Shown here: positions 8,159-15,946 of the stretch, in pieces
How positions within the stretch are numbered: position 1 is the stretch's first letter
Layout of the letters: the number at the start of each line of letters is the position of its first letter
Assembly: GCA_036272935.1 (NCBI GenBank)
Contig: DATAXP010000131.1
Span: 1 to 45,338, forward strand
Direction: 5' to 3'
Source: DATAXP01 sp036272935
GTDB lineage: Bacteria; Planctomycetota; Planctomycetia; Pirellulales; PNKZ01
Length of the DNA: 45,338 nucleotides
The notes under the pieces: generated by a model
Database searches by the model: none
Told to the model about the DNA's origin: nothing
Seen by the model: only the letters and a program-made list of their open reading frames with translations
Made by a program: the position numbers and the translations under genes

Positions 8159-9361
8159 ATGGCTGAATATCCCCTGGCCGGCGTGCGAGTGCTCGATTTG
8201 TCGCGCGTCCTGGCCGGACCGGTGTGTACGCAGTTGCTCGCCGACCTGGGAGCCGACGTGGTGAAGGTCGAGCGCCCCGGCACGGGCGACGACACACGGC
8301 AATGGGGGCCGCCGTTTCTCGACGACGGCGGGGCGAGCGCGTACTTCCTGTCGTGCAATCGCGGCAAACGGTCGCTGGCCCTCGACCTGACCAACGGCCA
8401 GGGGCTGGCGGTGCTCGAAGAGTTGATCGCGCGGGCCGACGTGCTGATCGAGAATTTTCTGCCCGACGCACTGAGCCAATTCGGTCTCGAGCCGCAACGG
8501 CTCAAGCAACTCAACCCCGGGCTGGTGAGCTGTTCGATCTCGGCATTCGGCCGCACTGGCCCCTGGAGCGACCGCCCCGGGTACGACCTGATGATCCAGG
8601 CCGCCAGCGGCTTGATGGGCATCACCGGCGAGCCGGACGGCGTGCCGATGAAAGTCGGCGTGGCAATCACCGACGTGGTGGCCGGCTTGTACGCCGCGGT
8701 GAGCGTGCTGGCCGGGCTGGTGGGCCGCGAGCAAGGTCAGCCGGGCCGCGCGTTCGACCTGTCGCTGTTCGACTGCACGCTGGCGTCGCTGGTCAACGTC
8801 GCGCAAAGCACGCTGCTCACCGGCAAGCCGCCGAAGCGTTGGGGAAACGCCCACCCGCAGATCGTCCCCTACGAGGTGTTCGCCACGTCCGATGGCTACC
8901 TGGCGTTGGCGATCGGCGCCGACCGGCAGTGGAAAAAGTTTTGCCACCGGGTTGATTGTCAGGCATGGGCCGACGATCCGCGCTTTGCGACGAACCCGGC
9001 ACGCGTCGAGCACCGCAGCGAGCTGGTCCCGCTGGTCGCCGAGCTGATGGCGACGCAATCGACCGCCGAGTGGCAGACGCTACTTACCGAGATCGAGATT
9101 CCGCACGCTCCGGTGGCCACGGCCGATGAGGCGCTGGCTAGCAAGCCGGCGACCGCGCGCGGCCTGGTGCTGCCGTGCGTCGACTCGGCCGGCCGGCATT
9201 ACCGAGTGCTGAGCAGCCCCGTACACTGGTTCGGCGAGCCGCCGCGCTCGGCAAGCGCGCCGCCCGAGTTGGGCGAGCACACCGACATGGTGCTGCGCGA
9301 CTGGCTCGATTACTCGACCGAACAGATTCTGGCGTTGCGCCGCGATGGAGCGATTGCATGA
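8159..9361 (+). CDS. Class III CoA-transferase (CaiB/BaiF family)
   Basis: The 400-residue product is the usual length for the family. It opens with the family signature GVRVLDLSRVLAGPVCTQLL, continues with LGADVVKVERP and has the catalytic Asp in VAITDVVAG (Asp172), which forms the acyl-anhydride with the substrate. These enzymes move CoA between a CoA thioester and a free carboxylic acid. The substrate cannot be told from sequence; carnitine, formyl, bile-acid, succinyl or mesaconyl types are all possible. ATG 8159 begins MAEYPLAGVRVLDL, matching family N-termini, so the longer in-frame start at 8129 is not used. It lies 58 nt after ccsA and overlaps the next gene by ATGA. Confidence 0.92.
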   Translation: MAEYPLAGVRVLDLSRVLAGPVCTQLLADLGADVVKVERPGTGDDTRQWGPPFLDDGGASAYFLSCNRGKRSLALDLTNGQGLAVLEELIARADVLIENFLPDALSQFGLEPQRLKQLNPGLVSCSISAFGRTGPWSDRPGYDLMIQAASGLMGITGEPDGVPMKVGVAITDVVAGLYAAVSVLAGLVGREQGQPGRAFDLSLFDCTLASLVNVAQSTLLTGKPPKRWGNAHPQIVPYEVFATSDGYLALAIGADRQWKKFCHRVDCQAWADDPRFATNPARVEHRSELVPLVAELMATQSTAEWQTLLTEIEIPHAPVATADEALASKPATARGLVLPCVDSAGRHYRVLSSPVHWFGEPPRSASAPPELGEHTDMVLRDWLDYSTEQILALRRDGAIA

Positions 9362-9966
9362 GCAAGCGACGACGTTCCCCGAAGGAAATCGACACCCGTT
9401 CGCCGGCCGAGGTGCACCGGCGGCTCTCGTCGCGCTGGGCGCTATTGGCGATGTTGCTGCTGGCCTTGGCGGCGGTCGTCGGCAGCCAGTGGTACTACTC
9501 GCGCATCCAGCAGCGCCCGCTGGCTCTATGGGGGAAAGCTCCGGCCACGGCGATCGTCAAGTCGCCGGTCGCCGTGGCCTTGCTGCTCGGCAAAGCGCGG
9601 CAGCCGTCGAAGGCGGGCACGATCGAAACGATCCATATGGGCAAAACCCAAATCGGCGTGATCGACCGCCGGATGGTCGCCAACGCGCCGGGTTTCAGCC
9701 ACCTGCGGGCAAGCCTGGTGAACGAGGCCAGCTTCGACTGGGAGGCCCCGACCGACAATTGCGAGCCAAATTGGGAATACGGCCTCGAATTCTCGGTCGG
9801 CGACGGCAACAACACGCTGCTGCTGTTCGCCCCGAACTGCCGCCAGGTGCAGTTGCCCCAAAGCGGCGCGACCGCCACGCTGCGCACGATGGACGGCATC
9901 GTGAAATTCATGCACGAGCAGTTTGGCGAGCCGAACGCGGACCCGAAAGAGAAACGGAAGGATTGA
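9358..9966 (+). CDS. Single-pass membrane protein of unknown function
   Basis: The 202-residue product has an Arg/Lys-rich N-terminus (SKRRRSPKE), one transmembrane helix at about 27-45 (WALLAMLLLALAAVVG), and an extracytoplasmic part with two Cys (near NCEPNWEYG and APNCRQ) that could form a disulfide. ATG 9358 overlaps the stop of the CoA-transferase as ATGA, which points to translational coupling. The family is not recognised. No catalytic motif is visible. Confidence 0.75.
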   Translation: MSKRRRSPKEIDTRSPAEVHRRLSSRWALLAMLLLALAAVVGSQWYYSRIQQRPLALWGKAPATAIVKSPVAVALLLGKARQPSKAGTIETIHMGKTQIGVIDRRMVANAPGFSHLRASLVNEASFDWEAPTDNCEPNWEYGLEFSVGDGNNTLLLFAPNCRQVQLPQSGATATLRTMDGIVKFMHEQFGEPNADPKEKRKD

Positions 9967-10070
9967 ACCGCAGAGGGCGCAGAGATCGCAGAGGAATGCG
10001 CGGAGATGCGAAAGCACAGGAACTGTTTTTTCTTGCCGCTCCGCGTCCTCTGCGCCCTCCGCGGTTCAAT
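9962..10070. repeat. Palindromic repeat between convergent genes, probable bidirectional terminator
   Basis: The outer arms ATTGAACCGCAGAGGGCGC (9962-9980) and its near reverse complement ending at 10070 (GCGCCCTCCGCGGTTCAAT) pair with one mismatch. The left arm continues with an A/G-rich purine tract and the right arm is preceded by TTTTTTC. The repeat contains the stop codon of the membrane protein gene and ends 10 nt before the stop of nagB. Its symmetry and position fit a bidirectional terminator made from a dispersed repeat. Confidence 0.6.
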
Positions 10071-10079
10071 TCCCAGCGG

Positions 10080-10877
10080 TTATTTCCCTGCAAGCCGGCC
10101 CGCTTCCAGCGACGCTTGGGCCGCCTCCACGTCGCGGTAGTAGTCGCGGCGGCGCAGGTCGCTGGCTGCTTCTTCATCGATGACAGCGATCACCTCGCGG
10201 TGGAACTGCAGGGCGCTCGCCGTGACCTGTGCGGTGACGGGGCCTTCGATCGTGGCGGCGATTGCCTCGGCCTTCGCGCGGCCGCAGGCCAGCAGCAGGC
10301 AGCGCCGCGATTCGAGGATCGTCCCCACACCCATCGTGATCGCCACGCGCGGCACCGCCTCGGCACTGCCGAAGAACCGGGCGTTGTCGCGGATCGTCTC
10401 GGGGGTGAGCGTCTTGACGCGCGTCCGGCTTCCCAGCGAGCTGCCCGGCTCGTTGAAGGCAATGTGCCCGTCGGTGCCGATGCCCAGCACCTGCAAGTCG
10501 ATCCCGCCGGCCAGCCGGATCATCGCTTCGTATTCCTCGGCCGAGCGTTCCAGGTCGGCGGCCTGGCCGTCGGGCACGTGGGTATTGCGACGGTCGATGT
10601 TGATGTGGTCGAACAGGTTCTCGTTCATGAAATGCCGGTAGCTCTGCGGATGCTCGGGCCCCAGGCCGACATACTCGTCGAGGTTGAACGTCACGACGCG
10701 GGAAAAATCGAGCCCCTCGTCGCGATGCAAGCGGATCAACTCGCGATACAGGCCCAGCGGCGTGCCGCCGGTCGCTAGCCCCAGCACGCAGCGTGGCCGC
10801 CGGCGCACCAACTCGGCCACGAACACGGCATTGCGCCGGGCCACGCACTCGGGATGTTGTTCGACGATGACACGCAT
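10080..10877 (-). CDS. nagB: Glucosamine-6-phosphate deaminase
   Basis: The 265-residue product matches the NagB family over its full length. It should convert glucosamine 6-phosphate to fructose 6-phosphate and ammonia in the cytoplasm, the last step of amino-sugar breakdown. Visible motifs are the phosphate loop LGLATGGTPLGLY (near 32-44), FNLDEY with Asp67, and GIGTDGHIAFNEP with Asp136, His138 and Glu143. These correspond to Asp72, Asp141, His143 and Glu148 of the E. coli enzyme with a constant offset of five. The gene is alone on this strand, with palindromes on both sides. No NagA neighbour is seen. Confidence 0.95.
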   Translation of the reverse strand: MRVIVEQHPECVARRNAVFVAELVRRRPRCVLGLATGGTPLGLYRELIRLHRDEGLDFSRVVTFNLDEYVGLGPEHPQSYRHFMNENLFDHINIDRRNTHVPDGQAADLERSAEEYEAMIRLAGGIDLQVLGIGTDGHIAFNEPGSSLGSRTRVKTLTPETIRDNARFFGSAEAVPRVAITMGVGTILESRRCLLLACGRAKAEAIAATIEGPVTAQVTASALQFHREVIAVIDEEAASDLRRRDYYRDVEAAQASLEAGRLAGK

Positions 10878-10900
10878 GGGAGATTTTAGTAATTCATTGG

Positions 10901-11023
10901 GAGCCTATCCGAAAACCGCGTGGGGCAGGCATTCTTGCCTGCCTTCGGTCACGATTCTCGTGGCAGACACGAATGTCTGCCCCACACGACCAACGAGTTG
11001 GAATGCGGTTTTCGGATAGGCTC
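10901..11023. repeat. 123-bp nested inverted repeat (MITE-like)
   Basis: A perfect 19-bp terminal inverted repeat, GAGCCTATCCGAAAACCGC at 10901-10919 and its complement at 11005-11023, encloses a second inverted pair (10920-10943 and 10962-10985, 21 of 24 matches). Each inner arm can itself fold as a small hairpin (GGCAGGC/GCCTGCC). It contains no gene. It lies in the divergent spacer between nagB and miaB. Confidence 0.75.
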
Positions 11024-11026
11024 TTC

Positions 11027-11064
11027 GCCGCGTCGCTTGCGACGCGCGTCACAAGTGACGCGGC
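11027..11064. repeat. REP-like hairpin
   Basis: GCCGCGTCGCTTG at 11027-11039 pairs with CAAGTGACGCGGC at 11052-11064 with one mismatch, leaving a 12-nt loop. It directly follows the 123-bp palindrome and precedes miaB by 73 nt. Confidence 0.55.
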
Positions 11065-11137
11065 TAATCGGTCGTTGGTAGCAAAAACGTCTCTCGCACG
11101 GCGGCGCCTGCTTACAGTAAGATAACAGTTCCCTCCG

Positions 11138-12667
11138 ATGAAATCCCTGTACATCGAAACCGTCGGCTGCCAGATGAACCTGCTCGATAGCGAGCTGGTC
11201 GTGGCCAGCCTTCGCAGCCAGGGATACCGGCTGGTCGACGACCCGCACTCGGCCGACACTATCCTGTTCAACACGTGCAGCGTGCGGCAACATGCCGAGG
11301 ACAAAATCTACAGTGCCCTGGGCAGGCTGAAGAACGCCAAGCGCGAGCATCCGGGCAAGATCATCGGCGTGCTGGGGTGCATGGCCCAGAAAGATCAGCA
11401 GCTCATTTTCGAGCGGGCGCCGTTCGTGGACCTGGTGGTCGGCCCCGGACAGTTGCACCAGGTACCGGTGCTGTTGGCCGAGATTGCCGCCGGCGGCGGT
11501 CGCAAGATGGAAGTCAGCCTCGACCGTGCCGAGGGCACCCGGGCCGAGGTCGAGCGGAGCTTCGAAAGCTACGATCCGCTCCGCGACCCCGAGATGCGCC
11601 CGACGCCGTACCAGGCGTATGTGCGGATCATGATCGGCTGCGACAAGTTCTGCACCTACTGCATCGTGCCGATGGTGCGAGGCCCCGAGCAAAGCCGTCC
11701 CCCGGAACACATCCTGGCCGAGGCCCGCCGCCTGGCCGACGAAGGTTGCCGCGAAATCACGCTGCTGGGGCAAACCGTGAACAGCTACCGCTACCGCCAG
11801 GGCGATCGCACCACGCGGCTGAGCGATTTGCTGGTGCGGCTCAGCGAGATCGACGACATCGACCGCATCAAGTTCGTCACCAACTTCCCCAAGGATATGA
11901 CGCCCGACCTGCTCGAAGCGGTCCGCGACCTGCCCAAGTGTTCGCGCTACCTGCACGTGCCGGCCCAGAGCGGCAGCAACGCGGTGCTGCGGCGGATGAA
12001 GCGGCTGTACACCGTCGAAGAGTACCGCGACATGCTGGCCAGAATCCGCGAGACCGTCCCCGGCGCGGCGGTGACCAGCGATTTCATCGTCGGCTTCTGC
12101 GGCGAGACCGACGACGATTTCCTGGCTACAATCGACCTGGTCCGCCATGGCCGGTTCAAGAACAGCTTCATTTTCAAGTACAGTCCGCGCACCGGCACCA
12201 AGGCTTTCGAGCTGTTTGCCGACGACGTGCCCGAAGAGGTAAAACGCCTGCGGAATAACGAACTACTTGCAATTCAGAACCAGATCAGCGAAGAAGATAA
12301 CCAGCCGTTCATCGGCCGCACCGTTCGGGTGCTGGTCGAAGGGCCGAGCAAGAACGCCCGCAAAGCCGCCGCAGCCACAAGCATCGACACGCCCACCGCC
12401 AGCACGCCCGCCAGCGCTCGCGCTGAGAGTATCGACGACGCGAATCCCGTAACGCAGTTGACCGGCAGGACCGACTGCGATCGCATTGTCGTGTTTCCAG
12501 GGAACCGCCGCCTTACGGGGCAGTTCATGGACGTGAGCATCTACGACGCCAACGCTTTCACGCTGTTCGGAACCGTCGTGACCCGTCATGTGTACAGCAT
12601 AGGGATCAGGAGTCAGGATTCAGGATTCGGTGCTAAGCCGCAAGCGGCATTCGCCCCCGACTCCTGA
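11138..12667 (+). CDS. miaB: tRNA-2-methylthio-N6-dimethylallyladenosine synthase
   Basis: This 509-residue radical-SAM enzyme adds the 2-methylthio group to i6A37 of tRNAs reading UNN codons. The N-terminal cluster cysteines are Cys11 (VGCQMN), Cys47 (FNTCSVR) and Cys81 (VLGCMAQ); the radical-SAM cysteines are Cys168, Cys172 and Cys175 in CDKFCTYCIVP. The C-terminal TRAM domain is split by an Ala/Thr/Ser-rich insert of about 40 residues (roughly 403-445) between VLVEGPSK and QLTGRTDCDR. The last 20 or so residues are encoded by a palindromic repeat and look like an acquired tail. Its C-terminus makes it longer than the usual 440-480 residues. Confidence 0.94.
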   Translation: MKSLYIETVGCQMNLLDSELVVASLRSQGYRLVDDPHSADTILFNTCSVRQHAEDKIYSALGRLKNAKREHPGKIIGVLGCMAQKDQQLIFERAPFVDLVVGPGQLHQVPVLLAEIAAGGGRKMEVSLDRAEGTRAEVERSFESYDPLRDPEMRPTPYQAYVRIMIGCDKFCTYCIVPMVRGPEQSRPPEHILAEARRLADEGCREITLLGQTVNSYRYRQGDRTTRLSDLLVRLSEIDDIDRIKFVTNFPKDMTPDLLEAVRDLPKCSRYLHVPAQSGSNAVLRRMKRLYTVEEYRDMLARIRETVPGAAVTSDFIVGFCGETDDDFLATIDLVRHGRFKNSFIFKYSPRTGTKAFELFADDVPEEVKRLRNNELLAIQNQISEEDNQPFIGRTVRVLVEGPSKNARKAAAATSIDTPTASTPASARAESIDDANPVTQLTGRTDCDRIVVFPGNRRLTGQFMDVSIYDANAFTLFGTVVTRHVYSIGIRSQDSGFGAKPQAAFAPDS

Positions 12668-12679
12668 CTCCTGATTCCC
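12602..12679. repeat. Palindromic repeat overlapping the end of miaB
   Basis: GGGATCAGGAGTCAGGA at 12602-12618 pairs with TCCTGACTCCTGATTCCC at 12662-12679, allowing a one-base bulge. The miaB stop codon (TGA 12665-12667) lies inside the right arm. Direct short repeats (CAGGATT twice) occur in the left part. glnE starts 18 nt after the repeat. Confidence 0.65.
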
Positions 12680-12697
12680 GAATCCCGACCCGTTGCA

Positions 12698-15600
12698 ATG
12701 CAAATCGATGAACTTCGTCGGTGTCTCGACCAGCCGGTCGAGGCCGAATCGCTCTTGCGCTCCTGGGGACTGGAAGATGTCCGGCGAGCACACTCGAACC
12801 TGGCCGGCATCGCCCAGTCGGGCGTGACCCTCGACCTGCTGGCCGACCTTTGCGACCAACTGGCCGAAGTGCTTCCGGGCCTCAGCGATCCCGACCGGGC
12901 GCTGAACAACCTGGAGCGCTTCGTCCGCGCGGCACGCAATCCGCTGTCGTTGGCCAGCCTGTTCGAGCGCGACCGCGAGGCACTGGCCATCCTGCTGCAG
13001 ATCTTCGCCTCGAGCCAGCACCTGAGCGACGTGCTGGTGCTCGACAACGAAAGCTACGACCTGCTGCGGCTGACCGAAGGGCAACCGGTCGAGCGCAGCA
13101 CGCTGGTCGACGAGTTGGCCGCCGAGATCGAGGGCGTCGCCGCCGAGCCGGCCGCCATGACAACCCTGCGCCGCTACAAGCGCCGCGAAACGCTGCGGAT
13201 CGCCTACGGCGATCTGATCCGCGCGCAGCGCCTGGAAGTGGTCACCGAGCAGATTTCGTATCTGGCCGACGCGATCATCGAGGCCGCCATCCGCTTCGCC
13301 CGCCGCTGGCTCGAAGAAAAATACGGCCAGCCTCGCCGCTCCGACGGCCACGCGTCGCGGTTCGTCGCCCTGGGGCTGGGCAAGCTGGGGGGCGTCGAAC
13401 TGAACTACTCCAGCGACGTCGACCTGATTTTTCTCTACGAGGCCGACGGCAAGACCGACGGCCCGCGCTCGATCACCAACGGCGAGTTCTTCGACCGCCT
13501 GGTCCGCGAGGTGGTGCGCCTGCTCACCGAGCCGACCACGTTGGGCTACGCCTACCGCGTCGACCTGCGGCTGCGCCCCGAAGGGGAGCGCGGCCCGGTG
13601 GTACACAGCCTGGAACGGGCGATGCGCTACTACGACGTGCTGGGGCGCACTTGGGAGCGGCAGGCGTTCGTGAAGGCGCGCGCCGTGGCCGGCGATCTGG
13701 AGCTGGGGCGGCGATTTCTCGATTATCTCGAACCCTGGGTGTATCGCCGGTATCTAGGCCTGGCCGATATCTCGGGCATCAAGGCGCTGAAGCGCCGCAT
13801 CGAGCAGCAGGCTCAGCGCGGCGGCGACGACCAGCGGAACGTGAAGACCGGTCACGGCGGCATCCGCGATATCGAGTTCGTCATTCAGTTCTTGCAGTTG
13901 CTCAACGGCGGCGACCTGGCAATGCTCCGCACCGGCAACACCCTGCGGGCGATGGCGGCCTTGGAAGATTGCGGTTGCCTCACGCACCAGGAGCGGCAAC
14001 TGCTCGAAGAGCACTACGCCTTCTTGCGCAAGATCGAGCACCGTTTGCAGATCATGTTCGACCTGCAAACACACGTGCTCCCCGACGACCCGGCCGAGCT
14101 GGAGCGCCTGGCCATCCGCTTGGGCTACGCGCGGGGGCCGAATCGCGCAGCACTCACCGCTTTCGAGCAGGATTACGCGACGACGACCGAGCTGAACCGC
14201 AAGATTCTCGACCACCTGCTGCACGACGCCTTCGGCGACGACCCGCAGACCGAGCCCGAAGTCGACCTGGTGCTCGATCCCGATCCGCCGCCCGACCGCA
14301 TTTTCGAGGTGCTTGCACGGCATCACTTCCGCGATGTGTCGATGGCGTACAAGAACCTGATGCACCTGGCGACCGAGAAGATTCGCTTCCTCTCGACCCG
14401 CCGCTGCCGGCATTTCTTGGCGGCGATCGCCCCGCGGCTGATCCGCGCGATCGGCGAGACCCCCGATCCCGACCGCACGCTGGTCACGCTCGAACAGGTG
14501 AGCGATTCACTCGGCGGCAAAGGGGTGCTGTGGGAACTGTTTAGCTTCAACCCGCCGACGATGCACCTGTACGTCGAACTGTGCGCGTCGAGCCCGTATC
14601 TGTCGAGTATTCTGATCACCAACCCCGGCATGATCGACGAGCTGATGGACAGCCTGGTGCTCAACAAGCTGCCGAGCCGCGACAGCCTGCACGACACGCT
14701 GGCCGAGTTGGCGCACGGGGCCGAGGACCTCGAACCGATCCTGCACAGCTTCAAGAACACACAGCAGTTGCGCATCGGCGTGCGCAATATTCTCGGCAAG
14801 GAAGACATCGGGGCGACGATGGGCGCGCTGTCGGACGTGGCCGAAACGTGCCTCGAGCGCATCGCGCTGGCCGAGTATGCCAAGCTGGCCGCCAAGCTCG
14901 GCGAGCCGACCATCGGCACGGGCCCGCGCACCGGCGAGCGGGCCGGCATGGTCATCCTGGCGATGGGCAAGCTCGGCGGCCGCGAGTTGAACTATCACAG
15001 CGACCTGGACGTGATCTTTCTGTACGAGGCCGACGGCTCGACGATGCCAAGCCGCCGCGGCAGCCGCAGCAGCGAGACGACTACCAACCAACATTTTTTC
15101 AGCGAGCTGGGCACGCGGATCATTAAGACGTGCAGCCGGCTGGGACAGTTCGGCCGGCTGTACGAGATCGATACGCGCCTGCGGCCGACCGGCAAAAGCG
15201 GCACACTGGCCACCAGCTTCGACGAGTTCCAGCGCTACTTTGCCGAAGGCCGCGGCCAGCTTTGGGAGCGGCAGGCGCTATGCAAGGCCCGCGCGGTGTT
15301 TGGCGAGCCGGAGCTGTGTCGCCGAGCGATGCGCCTGGTGCACCAGGCCGCGTACGAGCATCTGTTCCATGCTCCCGATGCCGTGGCGATCCGCCAGATG
15401 CGCATGCGGATCGAAGCCGCCAGCACCCCCAACAACCTGAAGCGCGGCATCGGCGGATTGTGTGATATCGACTTCCTGGTGCAGATGCTGCAATTGCGCT
15501 GCGGCCGCGAGTGTCCGCAGGCGCGGCAGTCGAGTACCCTCGACGCCCTGGCCGCGCTGCACAAGGCGGGTCGGCTTTCGACCGATGATTACGAGTTCTT

Positions 15601-15901
15601 GTACATCAGCTACCGCTTCCTCCGCACGGTCGAGCTGCGGCTGCGGCTGGTGAGCACCACGGCCCGCGATGCCCTGCCCGACGACTCGATGGAGCGGGCT
15701 CGTCTCGCGCGTGCGCTGGGCTTGCCCGACGGCGACGCGCTCGTGGAGCAGTACCGTCGGCTGACCTCGGACAATCGTCGGCGCTTCGACGACCTGGTGG
15801 CCGAAACCGCTGCTGGTGCCGATCCAATCCCGCCCCCTGAGCCCGCCGTGATCGAGATCGCCACCACTGAACTGCTCAGCGGCGAACCGGCCGGAGAGTG
15901 A
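12698..15901 (+). CDS. glnE: Bifunctional glutamine synthetase adenylyltransferase/deadenylase
   Basis: The 1067-residue product has the two-headed GlnE layout. The N-terminal nucleotidyltransferase domain (adenylyl-removing) carries GLGKLGGVELNYSSDVDLIF at 226-245 with Asp240 and Asp242. The C-terminal domain (adenylylating) carries MGKLGGRELNYHSDLDVIF at 756-774 with Asp769 and Asp771. Downstream family signatures such as VDLRLRPEGERGPVV and IDTRLRPTGKSG follow each. In known systems PII and glutamine tell the enzyme whether to add AMP to, or remove it from, glutamine synthetase. The length is a little above the enterobacterial 946. The gene is adjacent to miaB; no glnA or glnB is in the window. 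Confidence 0.95.
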   Translation: MQIDELRRCLDQPVEAESLLRSWGLEDVRRAHSNLAGIAQSGVTLDLLADLCDQLAEVLPGLSDPDRALNNLERFVRAARNPLSLASLFERDREALAILLQIFASSQHLSDVLVLDNESYDLLRLTEGQPVERSTLVDELAAEIEGVAAEPAAMTTLRRYKRRETLRIAYGDLIRAQRLEVVTEQISYLADAIIEAAIRFARRWLEEKYGQPRRSDGHASRFVALGLGKLGGVELNYSSDVDLIFLYEADGKTDGPRSITNGEFFDRLVREVVRLLTEPTTLGYAYRVDLRLRPEGERGPVVHSLERAMRYYDVLGRTWERQAFVKARAVAGDLELGRRFLDYLEPWVYRRYLGLADISGIKALKRRIEQQAQRGGDDQRNVKTGHGGIRDIEFVIQFLQLLNGGDLAMLRTGNTLRAMAALEDCGCLTHQERQLLEEHYAFLRKIEHRLQIMFDLQTHVLPDDPAELERLAIRLGYARGPNRAALTAFEQDYATTTELNRKILDHLLHDAFGDDPQTEPEVDLVLDPDPPPDRIFEVLARHHFRDVSMAYKNLMHLATEKIRFLSTRRCRHFLAAIAPRLIRAIGETPDPDRTLVTLEQVSDSLGGKGVLWELFSFNPPTMHLYVELCASSPYLSSILITNPGMIDELMDSLVLNKLPSRDSLHDTLAELAHGAEDLEPILHSFKNTQQLRIGVRNILGKEDIGATMGALSDVAETCLERIALAEYAKLAAKLGEPTIGTGPRTGERAGMVILAMGKLGGRELNYHSDLDVIFLYEADGSTMPSRRGSRSSETTTNQHFFSELGTRIIKTCSRLGQFGRLYEIDTRLRPTGKSGTLATSFDEFQRYFAEGRGQLWERQALCKARAVFGEPELCRRAMRLVHQAAYEHLFHAPDAVAIRQMRMRIEAASTPNNLKRGIGGLCDIDFLVQMLQLRCGRECPQARQSSTLDALAALHKAGRLSTDDYEFLYISYRFLRTVELRLRLVSTTARDALPDDSMERARLARALGLPDGDALVEQYRRLTSDNRRRFDDLVAETAAGADPIPPPEPAVIEIATTELLSGEPAGE

Positions 15902-15914
15902 TCGCTCATCGTTA

Positions 15915-15937
15915 GCCCCCGGCGAGTCGCCGGGGGC
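15915..15937. terminator. Hairpin between convergent glnE and PLP-enzyme genes
   Basis: A perfect 10-bp stem GCCCCCGGCG/CGCCGGGGGC with a 3-nt loop lies between two stop codons that face each other (15901 and 15947). There is no U-tract, but the stem is very stable and the position suits termination from both sides. Confidence 0.6.
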
Positions 15938-15946
15938 GAATGTGTG

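Noticed and set aside
9175..9357. Extended start of the small membrane protein inside the CoA-transferase
   Set aside because: The ATGA overlap and membrane-protein N-terminus favour 9358.
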